From Skeletonema tropicum (lineage: Eukaryota > Bacillariophyta > Thalassiosirophyceae > Thalassiosirales > Thalassiosiraceae), in the NCBI GenBank assembly GCA_037178625.1, contig CM074133.1, forward strand, positions 1,426,001-1,490,000: a stretch of DNA of 64,000 nt. The letters run 5' to 3'. Below the pieces are notes generated by a model. That model worked only from the letters and a program-made list of their open reading frames with translations. It was not told where the DNA came from and did not search any database. Position numbers and translations under genes: made by a program. This document shows, one piece after another, positions 52,205 through 61,624 of this stretch (position 1 is its first letter; the number at the start of each line of letters is the position of its first letter).

Positions 52205-55200
52205 ATGACTCAGACCCGAAGGAGTAGCGGCAGAGTAGGGGCCAAGAAACCAACCAAGGGTGCTGCTGCACCCGACAACGACGCAGCTATTGACGATCAT
52301 GATATTATTCTCCCGTCGCACGATAATAATGGTGATGAAACAACATGTTTACATCCTTCAACTTCATCATCGTCTCTTCTTCCTCAGAAACGACAGGCGT
52401 CCAAATCGCCCGCACCGGAAATAATGATGACGGATAATATGGTGGAAAAGGCATCGGCGTCAATGGCATCATCTACAACAATAGCTGCTGGAGGAAATGA
52501 GGATGGATTATTAAACAGATGCAGTTCTCCAATAAATGAACATTCATCAGATATAATTCAAATACTCCACAATAGCTTTGAGGATAATGATAATGAGGGC
52601 GGCGGTGATACTGCAAGTACCTCTGCTCGAGCTGGGAGACGAAGTAGCAGGGCATCTGTTTCACTCAATGCTTCGTTTGAAGCAGCAGCAGCGGCGGCGA
52701 CAGCAGCGGCGTCAACAACATCATCATTATCCATGTCTCCAAAAAAGCGGACCAAAAGTCAAGATTTGGATGCAGATGGTGAGGTTGCAAAGGAGAGTAG
52801 TACTCTTAACACTACTCGGAAACAATTGTCATCACAGCATCTAATACAACAACAGCAGCAGCAGCAGCAACAGGTTACATACACTCCCCTCCGACCACCA
52901 AGTAGTTCCAAAGTGAACAAACGACAAAAGGGTGGAGGGATTTTGTTCTCACCCAAGCCTGTCTATGGCAAAGGTTCTGCTGCTGCTGGAGGAGGAGAAA
53001 GAAAGAAAAAAAGTGGAGTTATCGGCCTATCTCTGAAAAGTAGTAGTGAAGGAACAACCGGGTTGAAGATGTTACGACGTCCACCGAGAACTGTGACTAA
53101 GGGAGTTGCAGTTGGAGGAGGTGAAGGAAGCAGCAGCAGCAGTGATTTCAAGACAGCTGCTGATGATTCTACAACAACCACTACTACGGTCGATCATAAT
53201 AATCATCCACCATTACCGTCTTCTCCGCCAAAGAGTGCTACAGTTGACAGAAATAAAGCAAGTGCAAGATCACCAGCGACACCATTTCGATTTCATGCCT
53301 TTCCAGAATCATTACCACGAGTTCATCCACGTGGATTAATGTCAGCAAAAGAGGGTGGACTAGTATTTGACAATGTTGGTGGTGGTGGAGGTGGCAGTGA
53401 TTCGACAAATAATAATCCAACCCCATTTCGATTAGATGAATCTTTTGGGACGAAGAGTACTGGTAGTAGCACTCATGGAAACGAGCAACAACAGCAGCAG
53501 CAACAACAACAACCTCGGGGAGGAGTGCCACCTCAAAGAATGACGCTTCGTCCGAAAAAATCACCACCGGAACAGGATGAGACCATGCAAAATCCGCACT
53601 CTCCTGCGACACGACGTCTCTTTCGACCAAAATCAACAGCAGCTACTACAGTAAAAGGAGGAGGAGGAACATCATTATCCACAATACAACTTGCTCCAAC
53701 ACAATCGTTTGATGTTGCAGAATCAAATGCTGCAATATCTGACGCGCTACTGGTTGCTCGCAACGACTCTTCGGATCAAAATGATCTTTCTGGGGAGTGG
53801 AGTGAACCTACCGAAATGAGTATGACGAATAAACTCATTCGGATGAGCAACGTCCCCACTTCTATAAATACTCTCCAAAATCATGAGGAAGAAGGAAATG
53901 AAGATGATGAGACGGACACTGTAATGGAGGAGGATATGGATAATGCAAATGAGAATATTGTGACTAAAGACGCAGCAGCCGGTCTTCCTGGAACCAAGTT
54001 GGATTTCAATTCGCCCAGGGAGACAGAAGTGTTGTTGGATCAAAAAGCAAAGACACCTGATCATCATCGGATACAATTTAATTTGGATGTTTCACCAATC
54101 TATGGTGATGACGTTGGGATGGCAGAAAAGGGTGATGACGGCTCACCAATGAAAGGTGTAGAAAACAATTCTGAAGAAAATGATGATGACATGCAAAATA
54201 GTTACTTGCCACCCAGTGCTACGGCTGCAGCGTATAACGCAGACATGTCCACTCTTTCTGCTGGGGACGCAAGTGAGGCTACCGCATCTACAGTCAATGC
54301 AAACAATACAACTCGTAACTCATATGCATCAAGCTTTACCCGCCTCAACCCTCGTCGAACGAGTCGGCCCATGCCGGACACGTCTGCATTTGATGTTTGC
54401 ACTCCGTCACAGTCTAGCCTTAGATCGAAAGACAGTGGAACAAATTCGAAAACATCCGAGCTATTATGCCCTCCGACTCCAATTCGTACTCCAGCGTGGG
54501 CACACAATGCAGAATCAATACTTGATAAAGGCGGTCAGGGTCAACATCTCCAACGTGCTAATTCACTAATTACGACGAAGGTTCTTGCGGAGTGTCCACT
54601 TCGTGTCTTTGACAATTTGTCATCGTTGGAAGATTCAATGCTGGAACATGACGTAAGTGGTACCACAGAATCAGCGCATCATACGGCCTCTTTCCTCCCG
54701 GTAGATGAAAAGGACGAGCACGATTCATTTGGAGGGGAGCAAGGTGGCAGAAATATTGGAGGAGCACCGCAGTTTCGTCGTTTAATGAGTGACACCTCGA
54801 TGGAAGAAGCGTCATCGCTCAAGAGTGATTCAGCACCAGCAACAAAACAACAAGCACGTGTCTCTCTTGAAGTCCATACCGATGGCCCAGTTACATTTTC
54901 TGATTTCGAGAACGTCGGTATTCTAGGAAGTGGTGCATTTGCGGACGTCTTCAAAGTCAGGTCAAAGAAGGATCACGCCTTTTACGCAATCAAACGCACA
55001 CGGAGACAATTCCGCGGTGTCAAAGATAGAGAACGTGCAATGACTGAAGTGAATACAATGAAGAGACTGCAAAGTGCTGTACTGTCAGAGGGTCACGGCG
55101 AGAAAACTAACTATGGATTGTACCTCTTATTTTTCATCCGTGCTTGGCAACAGGATGGATTCTTTTACTGCCAAACAGAATTGTGCAGCAGAGCAACGTG

Positions 55201-55999
55201 TCGGCAATTGAGGCTGTCTATCACAACAGATTGGGAGAAGAACGCAGTTAAATATCCGAGTCTTATTTCTTGCTTGGACAGTGGTAGTGATGTGAAAAGG
55301 GGCAGGCTTCAAGACTGCCTCATTCCCGAGAGAGACATTTGGCAAATATGTCACGATATTTCTCGCGGCTTATTCCACATCCATTCCCATGGAATGGTTC
55401 ATTATGATATTAAGCCGTCAAACATCTTTTTCGTGGTAAACGCGAAATGGGGAACAATATGCAAAATCGGAGATTTCGGCCTTGCTGGTGATATTGGATC
55501 AAGTGATGATGGTCAAGAGGGAGATACAAGCTACATGGCTAATGAGCTGCTTTCCTCTAGCTCAAAACATCCAGGGGCAGATATTTTCAGCCTGGGATTA
55601 ACGCTACATGAGCTTGCCGCCTCGGCAACGTGGACTCTGCCTCGAGAAGGAGATCGTTGGCACGAGTTACGGAGTGGATCTGAAACTCTAGAACTTCCGA
55701 CAACCCGCACGGAAAGTTTGGTCACACTCATCCAGAGAATGATTCACCCAGATCCAAAGCAGAGACCATCAGCAGAAGAAATCACTGAGCTTGAAGACGT
55801 AAAGCGTGCCAGTGCGTCAAGTGACAGTTTCTTGTCACAATATGTCGGTGATGTCGCACGTCATGATTCACGGCGAGAGAAAGAAATGGAATCAGCTGAA
55901 GAGGAAGCAAGAAAGAGGAGCACCACACCAGTATCATCCATGTTGAGCCCTAACGCAACACGACTACAGAGGACTAAAACACCAACTTTTGAAGAGTGA
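52205..55999 (+). CDS. Wee1-like protein kinase
   Basis: A 1,264-residue single-exon protein. Residues 1-890 are disordered: two poly-Gln tracts (about 215-223 and 429-437), Ala/Ser/Gly runs, and many S/T-P sites. The kinase domain spans roughly 896-1200. It has a glycine loop GSGAFADV, AIK (the ATP-binding Lys), catalytic HYDIKPSN (Asp 1068) and DFG (Asp 1090). The activation segment EGDTSYMANELL matches the Wee1/Myt1 pattern EGDxRYMAxELL more than other families. Wee1 kinases restrain mitosis by phosphorylating the inhibitory Tyr of CDK1. I prefer Wee1 over Myt1 because ANE replaces APE and there is no membrane segment. The third loop glycine is Ala, as noted among the odd features. Size exceeds animal Wee1 (about 650) because of the N-terminus. 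Confidence 0.85.
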   Translation: MTQTRRSSGRVGAKKPTKGAAAPDNDAAIDDHDIILPSHDNNGDETTCLHPSTSSSSLLPQKRQASKSPAPEIMMTDNMVEKASASMASSTTIAAGGNEDGLLNRCSSPINEHSSDIIQILHNSFEDNDNEGGGDTASTSARAGRRSSRASVSLNASFEAAAAAATAAASTTSSLSMSPKKRTKSQDLDADGEVAKESSTLNTTRKQLSSQHLIQQQQQQQQQVTYTPLRPPSSSKVNKRQKGGGILFSPKPVYGKGSAAAGGGERKKKSGVIGLSLKSSSEGTTGLKMLRRPPRTVTKGVAVGGGEGSSSSSDFKTAADDSTTTTTTVDHNNHPPLPSSPPKSATVDRNKASARSPATPFRFHAFPESLPRVHPRGLMSAKEGGLVFDNVGGGGGGSDSTNNNPTPFRLDESFGTKSTGSSTHGNEQQQQQQQQQPRGGVPPQRMTLRPKKSPPEQDETMQNPHSPATRRLFRPKSTAATTVKGGGGTSLSTIQLAPTQSFDVAESNAAISDALLVARNDSSDQNDLSGEWSEPTEMSMTNKLIRMSNVPTSINTLQNHEEEGNEDDETDTVMEEDMDNANENIVTKDAAAGLPGTKLDFNSPRETEVLLDQKAKTPDHHRIQFNLDVSPIYGDDVGMAEKGDDGSPMKGVENNSEENDDDMQNSYLPPSATAAAYNADMSTLSAGDASEATASTVNANNTTRNSYASSFTRLNPRRTSRPMPDTSAFDVCTPSQSSLRSKDSGTNSKTSELLCPPTPIRTPAWAHNAESILDKGGQGQHLQRANSLITTKVLAECPLRVFDNLSSLEDSMLEHDVSGTTESAHHTASFLPVDEKDEHDSFGGEQGGRNIGGAPQFRRLMSDTSMEEASSLKSDSAPATKQQARVSLEVHTDGPVTFSDFENVGILGSGAFADVFKVRSKKDHAFYAIKRTRRQFRGVKDRERAMTEVNTMKRLQSAVLSEGHGEKTNYGLYLLFFIRAWQQDGFFYCQTELCSRATCRQLRLSITTDWEKNAVKYPSLISCLDSGSDVKRGRLQDCLIPERDIWQICHDISRGLFHIHSHGMVHYDIKPSNIFFVVNAKWGTICKIGDFGLAGDIGSSDDGQEGDTSYMANELLSSSSKHPGADIFSLGLTLHELAASATWTLPREGDRWHELRSGSETLELPTTRTESLVTLIQRMIHPDPKQRPSAEEITELEDVKRASASSDSFLSQYVGDVARHDSRREKEMESAEEEARKRSTTPVSSMLSPNATRLQRTKTPTFEE

Positions 56000-56212
56000 A
56001 CATAAATTGTCCGTTTGAATGTAAAATGTACTATTAATGCTTTGTTGATTTACATACTATTATTTTGACTGCATCTGCTGAAAGCATTTGGATGGACCTA
56101 TCGTTCAGGAGTACTTCGTCATGGCATGATCGTTCCCGTGACATGATCAACTAAAACTTGAAAGAGAACATGCATGCTAACAATAATGAGTAGAGCAAAA
56201 TGTAAAAAGTAT

Positions 56213-56284
56213 AGCCTACACCCAGGATCGAACTAGGGATCTTCTCATTACAAGTGAGATGCGTTACCACTGCGCCATACAGGC
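56213..56284 (-). tRNA. tRNA-Thr (anticodon TGT), copy 1
   Basis: A 72-nt cloverleaf on the minus strand. Acceptor GCCTGTA pairs with TGTAGGC, the anticodon loop is CTTGTAA (TGT) on a five-base stem TCTCA/TGAGA, and the T-loop is TTCGATC. A T5 run follows directly downstream on the transcribed strand, a Pol III terminator. Confidence 0.93.
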
Positions 56285-56598
56285 TGTGCCACGTGGAAGT
56301 CAATTTTGACTACCCGACGTTAACTTAAGACAGCAACAGATTCCTGCGCGCTGCGCATCAATAAAGGCCGTGCGCGTCGATTTTTTGGAACCGGAGCCTT
56401 TCCCGCAATTTTTTTGTTAGTGAAATGCGCCAAGTGGTTGATAGATATAAGAAGTCAAAAAAGAACAATGTTCTCCTAGGATCAGAAATATGAACAATGG
56501 CGTAATAAGTAAGTACTTAGGTGAATTGAGCGAGATGCTTTGAGCTTGAGAACAATTGAAGAAAAAAATAGCCGATGGAGCAAAATGTAAATAATAGA

Positions 56599-56670
56599 AG
56601 CCCGCACCCAGGATCGAACTAGGGATCTTCTCATTACAAGTGAGATGCGTTACCACTGCGCCATACGGGC
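56599..56670 (-). tRNA. tRNA-Thr (anticodon TGT), copy 2
   Basis: Same 72-nt fold and anticodon loop as copy 1. The acceptor stem differs at one pair (GCCCGTA with TGCGGGC), a compensated T-A to C-G change. Its downstream flank, GAGCAAAATGTAAA on the plus strand, is shared with copy 1. Confidence 0.93.
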
Positions 56671-57052
56671 CACGCCGCCGCCAAGTTAATCTCCACTACA
56701 CAATGTTAGATTAAGGACAGCAAGTCAATGTCTTTTCTTGGTTTCATTTGTGGGTGCCAACCCATCCATTTACTTATCTGCCTATGTTAAAAATATTATC
56801 TATTGCTACTTTTACAACATCTTCTAACGAAACATACTGCTGAAGTGTTAGAACTTAGATCAGTCTCAGTCTTACCCTGCTTAGTAGTGTAAAAGAAATT
56901 TTAACTACATCTACATCTGGTGGGCCCTCTCAGAGGCGACATTGTCTATGGTAACTGATAATGGACATGTGCTACAATAGTTATATTTCCCAGTTCACAC
57001 CGCACTTATGGATTAATATCCTAATACTTCGATCATGGGAAACCTGTACATA
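56671..57052. other. intergenic stretch
   Basis: No feature recognised between the second tRNA gene and the inverted-repeat element. Confidence 0.5.
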
Positions 57053-57565
57053 CTACTGGCGGGAACTAAATCGTACCGGAAATAAATCGTACCACGGAGA
57101 AATCTCCACACAAATCACTAACAAAACACAAAAAAGACGCATTCTACACCCTAATATCATGGTTCTGAGCCTCCATGTCAACACCTATCCTAAATAATCG
57201 ACCATAATATGATAGTATAGACAAGTAGCTTTCGATAGAACCACTGGTCAACGTTGTATGTAGTATACTCGCATAGCAGTAGCAGCACAGGCATGCAGAT
57301 ATGCCGTAGGCATGCGTCATTCTAGCTCGAAAATAGCAGTTATTGGTCCCAAATTCGTCGATAGGTGCTCCATCTCGATGAATTTTAGTCTATTTTTTAT
57401 CAGATAATGTATATATACTGTTTGGGATTCTATGTTTAGGCTGCTATATGTATTTTCGTCGAGTATCATGGCCTAATTTATGACTCTTTTCATGTTGTTA
57501 GTGTTTTGTGCGTAAAATTTGATAAATCGTACCGCGGCGAGGTACGATTTAGTTCCCGCCAGTAG
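57053..57565. mobile_element. 513-bp MITE-like element
   Basis: Terminal inverted repeats of about 25 bp begin CTACTGGCGGGAACTAAATC. The 4-bp sequence CATA lies immediately outside both ends (57049-57052 and 57566-57569). The decamer AAATCGTACC is repeated just inside each end. The interior has no coding capacity. Confidence 0.75.
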
Positions 57566-57678
57566 CATACCAGGAGAAAAAGGAGAACCTACTCTCCTAC
57601 CTTTGACTGTGTGGGAGGAGAGTGTGAAAAGCAAAGAAGAACCACGGTTGTGTAATACTATTGTACATAACTATATAT

Positions 57679-58576
57679 AGCGTAATGGAATTTCACCATT
57701 TTTGGAGGGGGTTGAAAATTGCAGGTTGAAATTTCAGAAATTTCAGAAATTTCAAGGGATTAAATTTCACTCTAGCTTATCCTGAGATAGTCGTAATACT
57801 TTGCACTCTGCAGTCAACACATCACTCTAAGAGAGACTGTCAGCAAGCTTCTTTCCAAGCATCTTCTTCGCATCCATGATATGACGGAGGTTTTCCTTCC
57901 CTCGAAGAAGTGCAACACCAGTTGGATCCTTCATCCTATTCCTATCCTTCACAAGAATGCTGTTCTTCAGAGGTTTGGCCCTACGCTCACAATCCATCGA
58001 TCCGACAGTTCCCATAGACATTAGAGGCTTAGCAACCAATCGATAGAAGTCAGATGATCCTGCATAACATTCAAACCACGTGATGCGACCAGAAATAGCA
58101 CCAGTTGATTCCACATACTGTACCACATTTTTGATACTAAAAGACTTGTTGTTCTGTTGCAGCTGTTCCAAAGATGGAAGCGATGGAAGTGGAACGTCAA
58201 AAGAATGAAACCAGTCATTGTTTTGAGTATCAAAGTCCTCAAAATCCTTTTTAACTCTCCTCCGCATCTCATCAGAACCATCTTCACCCAAAGGCACATA
58301 CCACTCGATCATCTTCCTTACGAGCGCAGCCTTGTTAGTCTGCAGGTAGAACAACTTGTGGCATCTGGATGGTGCGTGGTGTTCTTTGGGGTTTGGTGGT
58401 TGGTGGAATGAAGGGTCTTAGGTTATTTTTGTGCTACGTGTTGGTTCAGTACCATCCGTTCGCGCCAGAATTTTTGTGAAATTTCATTGTTGGCCAAAAT
58501 TGGTGCAACTTTCACCCTGTAAATTTCACGAAAGTTGCAGTAGTGAAATTTCACCCTTTTGAAATTCCATTACGCT
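57679..58576. mobile_element. 898-bp terminal-inverted-repeat transposon with 10-bp target duplication
   Basis: Perfect 17-bp termini AGCGTAATGGAATTTCA face each other. The decamer AACTATATAT flanks both sides (57669-57678 and 58577-58586). GAAATTTCA-type repeats continue subterminally at both ends. A 10-bp duplication is in the Mutator/MULE range, although it is not proof of that superfamily. It encloses one open frame, described separately. Confidence 0.85.
57827..58354 (-). CDS. transposase C-terminal-like fragment inside the TIR element
   Basis: A 175-codon frame with no ATG until residue 15 and a CTGCAG acceptor-like site just upstream, so it is a partial coding region or last exon. The C-terminal third (VGSMDCERRAKPLKNSIL, then KDRNRM) follows the pattern of the dimerisation region of hAT-type transposases (S-x-x-x-ER, then RNRL), although the flanking duplication length is not that of hAT. 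The rest is unrecognised. I read it as the remains of the element's own transposase or a captured fragment. Confidence 0.5.
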   Translation of the reverse strand: MFYLQTNKAALVRKMIEWYVPLGEDGSDEMRRRVKKDFEDFDTQNNDWFHSFDVPLPSLPSLEQLQQNNKSFSIKNVVQYVESTGAISGRITWFECYAGSSDFYRLVAKPLMSMGTVGSMDCERRAKPLKNSILVKDRNRMKDPTGVALLRGKENLRHIMDAKKMLGKKLADSLS

Positions 58577-58674
58577 AACTATATATGTACTCCTATCTAA
58601 TAAGAGCAATGATGGTGCAAAATGAAAATGGTTGGTCTGATGTAAGCCTGCAACACGGAAAAAGCAAAAAGGAA

Positions 58675-58746
58675 AGCCTACACCCAGGATCGAACTAGGG
58701 ATCTTCTCATTACAAGTGAGATGCGTTACCACTGCGCCATACAGGC
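58675..58746 (-). tRNA. tRNA-Thr (anticodon TGT), copy 3
   Basis: Identical as far as I can see to copy 1 over all 72 nt, with T5 runs downstream on the transcribed strand. It lies 98 bp beyond the transposon's right end and about 110 bp upstream of the divergent secreted-protein gene. Confidence 0.93.
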
Positions 58747-58856
58747 TTGTGCTTTCTTGATGCGATTGAACATACATAATGTACATAACAGCATCTCAAA
58801 CCATCGTCAATCGTCAACTTGCCAACTACATCATCATAACAACAACTAAACCAACC

Positions 58857-59795
58857 ATGGCGTCCACCATCTCCTCCCTAGCCCATTCACTCCTATGGGC
58901 AATCTTCGCCCTCCTCTCTATCATTTCCCCCTTTGTCGCGTCACAAGATTTGCAGCCCTACGACTGCATTGATCCACAAAATCCCGGCCTTACCTCCCGT
59001 GTCGAAATTGGGCAAAATACAACTGTGTGCCTTTATGCTGGTCCGGATGGGGACTGGAATAGTAATATTCAATACAAGAGATTCAGTGTGAACTTGGTAG
59101 CTGATGAATTTTCAAATTACAAGGTTCCTGGATGTGAGTATTTGTCGGTGTGCAGCGCCTGAACATGTGATGTGCATGAATTATTTCTTTCTTTACATTT
59201 GCATTGCTCACACCTATGTATTTCAATTCATTATCCAACAGCCTTCAATGCCATTGCTGGAAGTAACTTCTTCAACGGAAACGCCACCCAAATCTTTGCC
59301 GCCTCTCAGTCTTCTCTCTCTTTCCAAAGACGATACTACGACGCGACAACCAATTTCATCTTTCCCTACCTGACAATCATTGTTGACGTAGTGGATGGAG
59401 TAGTCCGTGGAATTGCGTGGGATGATGCCTGCGTCTTTTGTGAGAAGAGGCAGTGCATCCCCAATACCTACAATTTTGATGGGACTGAAGCTACTTCGGA
59501 ACAGGCTAGTCAGCCTACTGATGGATGTTACTTGACAAAGTCGATATGTGAGGTCTTTCAGGCTGCTGGGGACGACATTTGTGATTTGAAACTCTATGTT
59601 GTGTGGACTGGAACGGATGTGAATGGCAAAGTATTGATGAGCAGTGATTCAAGATTCAGTGCCTTTCCACCAAATCGTGTTCAGGAGAAGGTTGTGGGAT
59701 CCTACGATAGCATAATGAAGGATGTGCAAAACTTTGGCCAGGACGTCAAGGACAAGTTTAACTCGATTGGCAATTTCTTCACAGGGGGCAATTGA
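58857..59795 (+). CDS. secreted Cys-rich protein, unknown function
   Basis: Exons 58857-59133 and 59242-59795 join in phase 1 (GTGAGT donor, 108-bp intron) to 276 residues. A clear signal peptide (MASTISSLAHSLLWAIFALLSIISPFVAS) precedes a mature domain starting QDLQPYDC. There are eight or so cysteines (including CVFCEKRQC and DGCYLTKSIC), suggesting disulfides. I recognise no family. The C-terminal 50 residues look amphipathic helical. An in-frame upstream ATG at 58779 exists, but the later one puts the signal peptide at the terminus. The 3' end converges closely on the UAP gene (63 bp). Confidence 0.75.
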
Positions 59796-59858
59796 GGTGC
59801 ATGTAACATTAGTATGTAGATGTTGAATCGATTCTCGTGTAAAGTTTTTTCTTTCTTA

Positions 59859-61334
59859 TTAAACTGTGAAAGGACAATTGACTGTTTTTCCCTTCCATTG
59901 CTCAAGGCCCTCGCCATTGTAGCTTGTCAATGGATGAACCTCACACAAATCACTCTTCGTGTCACCCACTAACGTTGCGCCAGCCTTAGTCAACCAATCC
60001 TTGGCAACATTACTAAACAGCATCCTCGCCGTATCAGGACTATCACTATCTGTGCCAGGCGGGTTCTTCACTGGAGCAAACTCGTCCTTTCTCTCAACAT
60101 CCAGCACAGCCATTTTCACTGAAAGTGGAAACACATCGAAGATGAAACTCTCCAACTTGATTCCATTATTCGCCGTTGGTTTCACAGTCTCCTTCTTCTC
60201 AGCATCATAATGTGGAATCTTCTTCCTTGCTACGTGGTACATATTCCCCAAATTGGGCACGACCACATTTTCCAAAAAGTCAATGGTGTAAAAGTGATTG
60301 CAAATATTTCCAGCTCCAAACACCAATCGTCCATCCTCTCCTCGACGCTCTGACATTTCCTTGCTAATATCACTATACTCCACAATGCATGGTTTCCCAC
60401 CCTTGCTTGCAACAACGCCCACTTTCTCTCCAGGACTTGTCTTCCATAACACCTTGTTTCCACAGTCCGCATTACTGTGAATGCAGTATCCTACAAATGT
60501 TGGATCGGCTGGTTTCACAAGAGCATTATCAACACCAAATGCATGAATGTACTTGATCCCCTTCGAATTCATATCCGAAATAATGCCATGTTTGACCATG
60601 GCGGGGTAAATACCACCATTCCCATCCGGAGCCACCGCAAGTGATGTGGGTGTTTCAAGAATCATCTTTCCCTCTGGAGTTAATGCCGGTAACGTCCCCT
60701 GAGGGAAGAAAGTGACATCAATTCCAAAGTTATCATGTTTGGCAAAGTATTCCGTTGTAACCTTGTGATTGAGTGGTGATGTCATAATGTAGAACGGAAT
60801 GGCTTTGTCACCCTTTCCGGACAACTGACCAAGTTTTTTAATACGTTCGGCCATGAATTCAAATAGAGTCTTGCCAGATGGTAGACCAATATCGTACATT
60901 CCCTTTGGCCCATCAAAGCCAAGACGTGTGCCTTGTCCCCCAGCCAAGAGGAGTGCTGCCACTTGTCCATTTTGAACTGCCGTCATTCCTACCTTGTGAG
61001 ATTCTTGTAGAGATTCAATCTGAGCAGCATCGGTGGAGGTTGTGGATGCACTTTTGCCACTAAATGGTTCAATTTGTTCCTCTGCCGACACGTTGGATGG
61101 GTCAAAGTTTTTCAGCTTCTCCTCTTCCTCCAAGGCGCCTTGAAGAAAGTCAGAGAGTTTTTCCAATGGTATTTCATCTACCGATTTGAGGAAGGAGAGT
61201 TTGTCTTCTTGCGAGATGGCATTGTCGGAGATGTGTGCAAGAATGTGACTTTGACCGGCGGCTTCACAGCGTTTGGTCACGGAGGCTAGAAGTTCTTCGT
61301 CAATGGCGGTTGGTTTGGTGAATGGATTTCCCAT
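59859..61334 (-). CDS. UDP-N-acetylglucosamine pyrophosphorylase (UAP1-like)
   Basis: A 491-residue single-exon protein. The nucleotide-binding signature LLLAGGQGTRLGFDGPKGMYDIGLPSGKTLF is close to residue 130 (compare GGQGTRLG-x4-PKG in eukaryotic UAPs). Downstream, FPQGTLPAL, PDGNGGIYPA and HAFGVDNALVKPADP contact uridine and sugar in known structures. The enzyme makes UDP-GlcNAc from UTP and GlcNAc-1-P, supplying chitin, N-glycan and GPI synthesis. Chitin fibres are a feature of Thalassiosira, which fits the organism. The length is close to the human enzyme (about 520). No targeting peptide is visible, so it should be cytosolic. It is divergent from the DUF3411 gene (290 bp apart). Confidence 0.92.
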   Translation of the reverse strand: MGNPFTKPTAIDEELLASVTKRCEAAGQSHILAHISDNAISQEDKLSFLKSVDEIPLEKLSDFLQGALEEEEKLKNFDPSNVSAEEQIEPFSGKSASTTSTDAAQIESLQESHKVGMTAVQNGQVAALLLAGGQGTRLGFDGPKGMYDIGLPSGKTLFEFMAERIKKLGQLSGKGDKAIPFYIMTSPLNHKVTTEYFAKHDNFGIDVTFFPQGTLPALTPEGKMILETPTSLAVAPDGNGGIYPAMVKHGIISDMNSKGIKYIHAFGVDNALVKPADPTFVGYCIHSNADCGNKVLWKTSPGEKVGVVASKGGKPCIVEYSDISKEMSERRGEDGRLVFGAGNICNHFYTIDFLENVVVPNLGNMYHVARKKIPHYDAEKKETVKPTANNGIKLESFIFDVFPLSVKMAVLDVERKDEFAPVKNPPGTDSDSPDTARMLFSNVAKDWLTKAGATLVGDTKSDLCEVHPLTSYNGEGLEQWKGKTVNCPFTV

Positions 61335-61624
61335 TTTACTTGGATGAATGGTTGATGTGATGAATTATGAGCAATTGCAATGAAACAGTACAGCCCAGAC
61401 TTTGCATGTTTCTGATCTCATGTAGCATGATATTGCATACATATTGCTTGATGTTGTGTGGCTGATCCAAATAATGTCGGCAGCAAGTTTTCGTTGACGA
61501 GCGTTACTCATTTTCTTTAATTAGGTACTCTTCCAGCCAACTCCCTCAACTCGCGCCTTTGCTTTGCTTGCTATCCACGCCATGCGATGCATTCATCGAC
61601 TACGAAACCAACCTATCAATAATT

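Noticed and set aside
53238..53636. 132-codon antisense frame in the kinase gene
   Set aside because: It is antisense to the low-complexity N-terminal part of the Wee1-like protein and reflects its codon composition.
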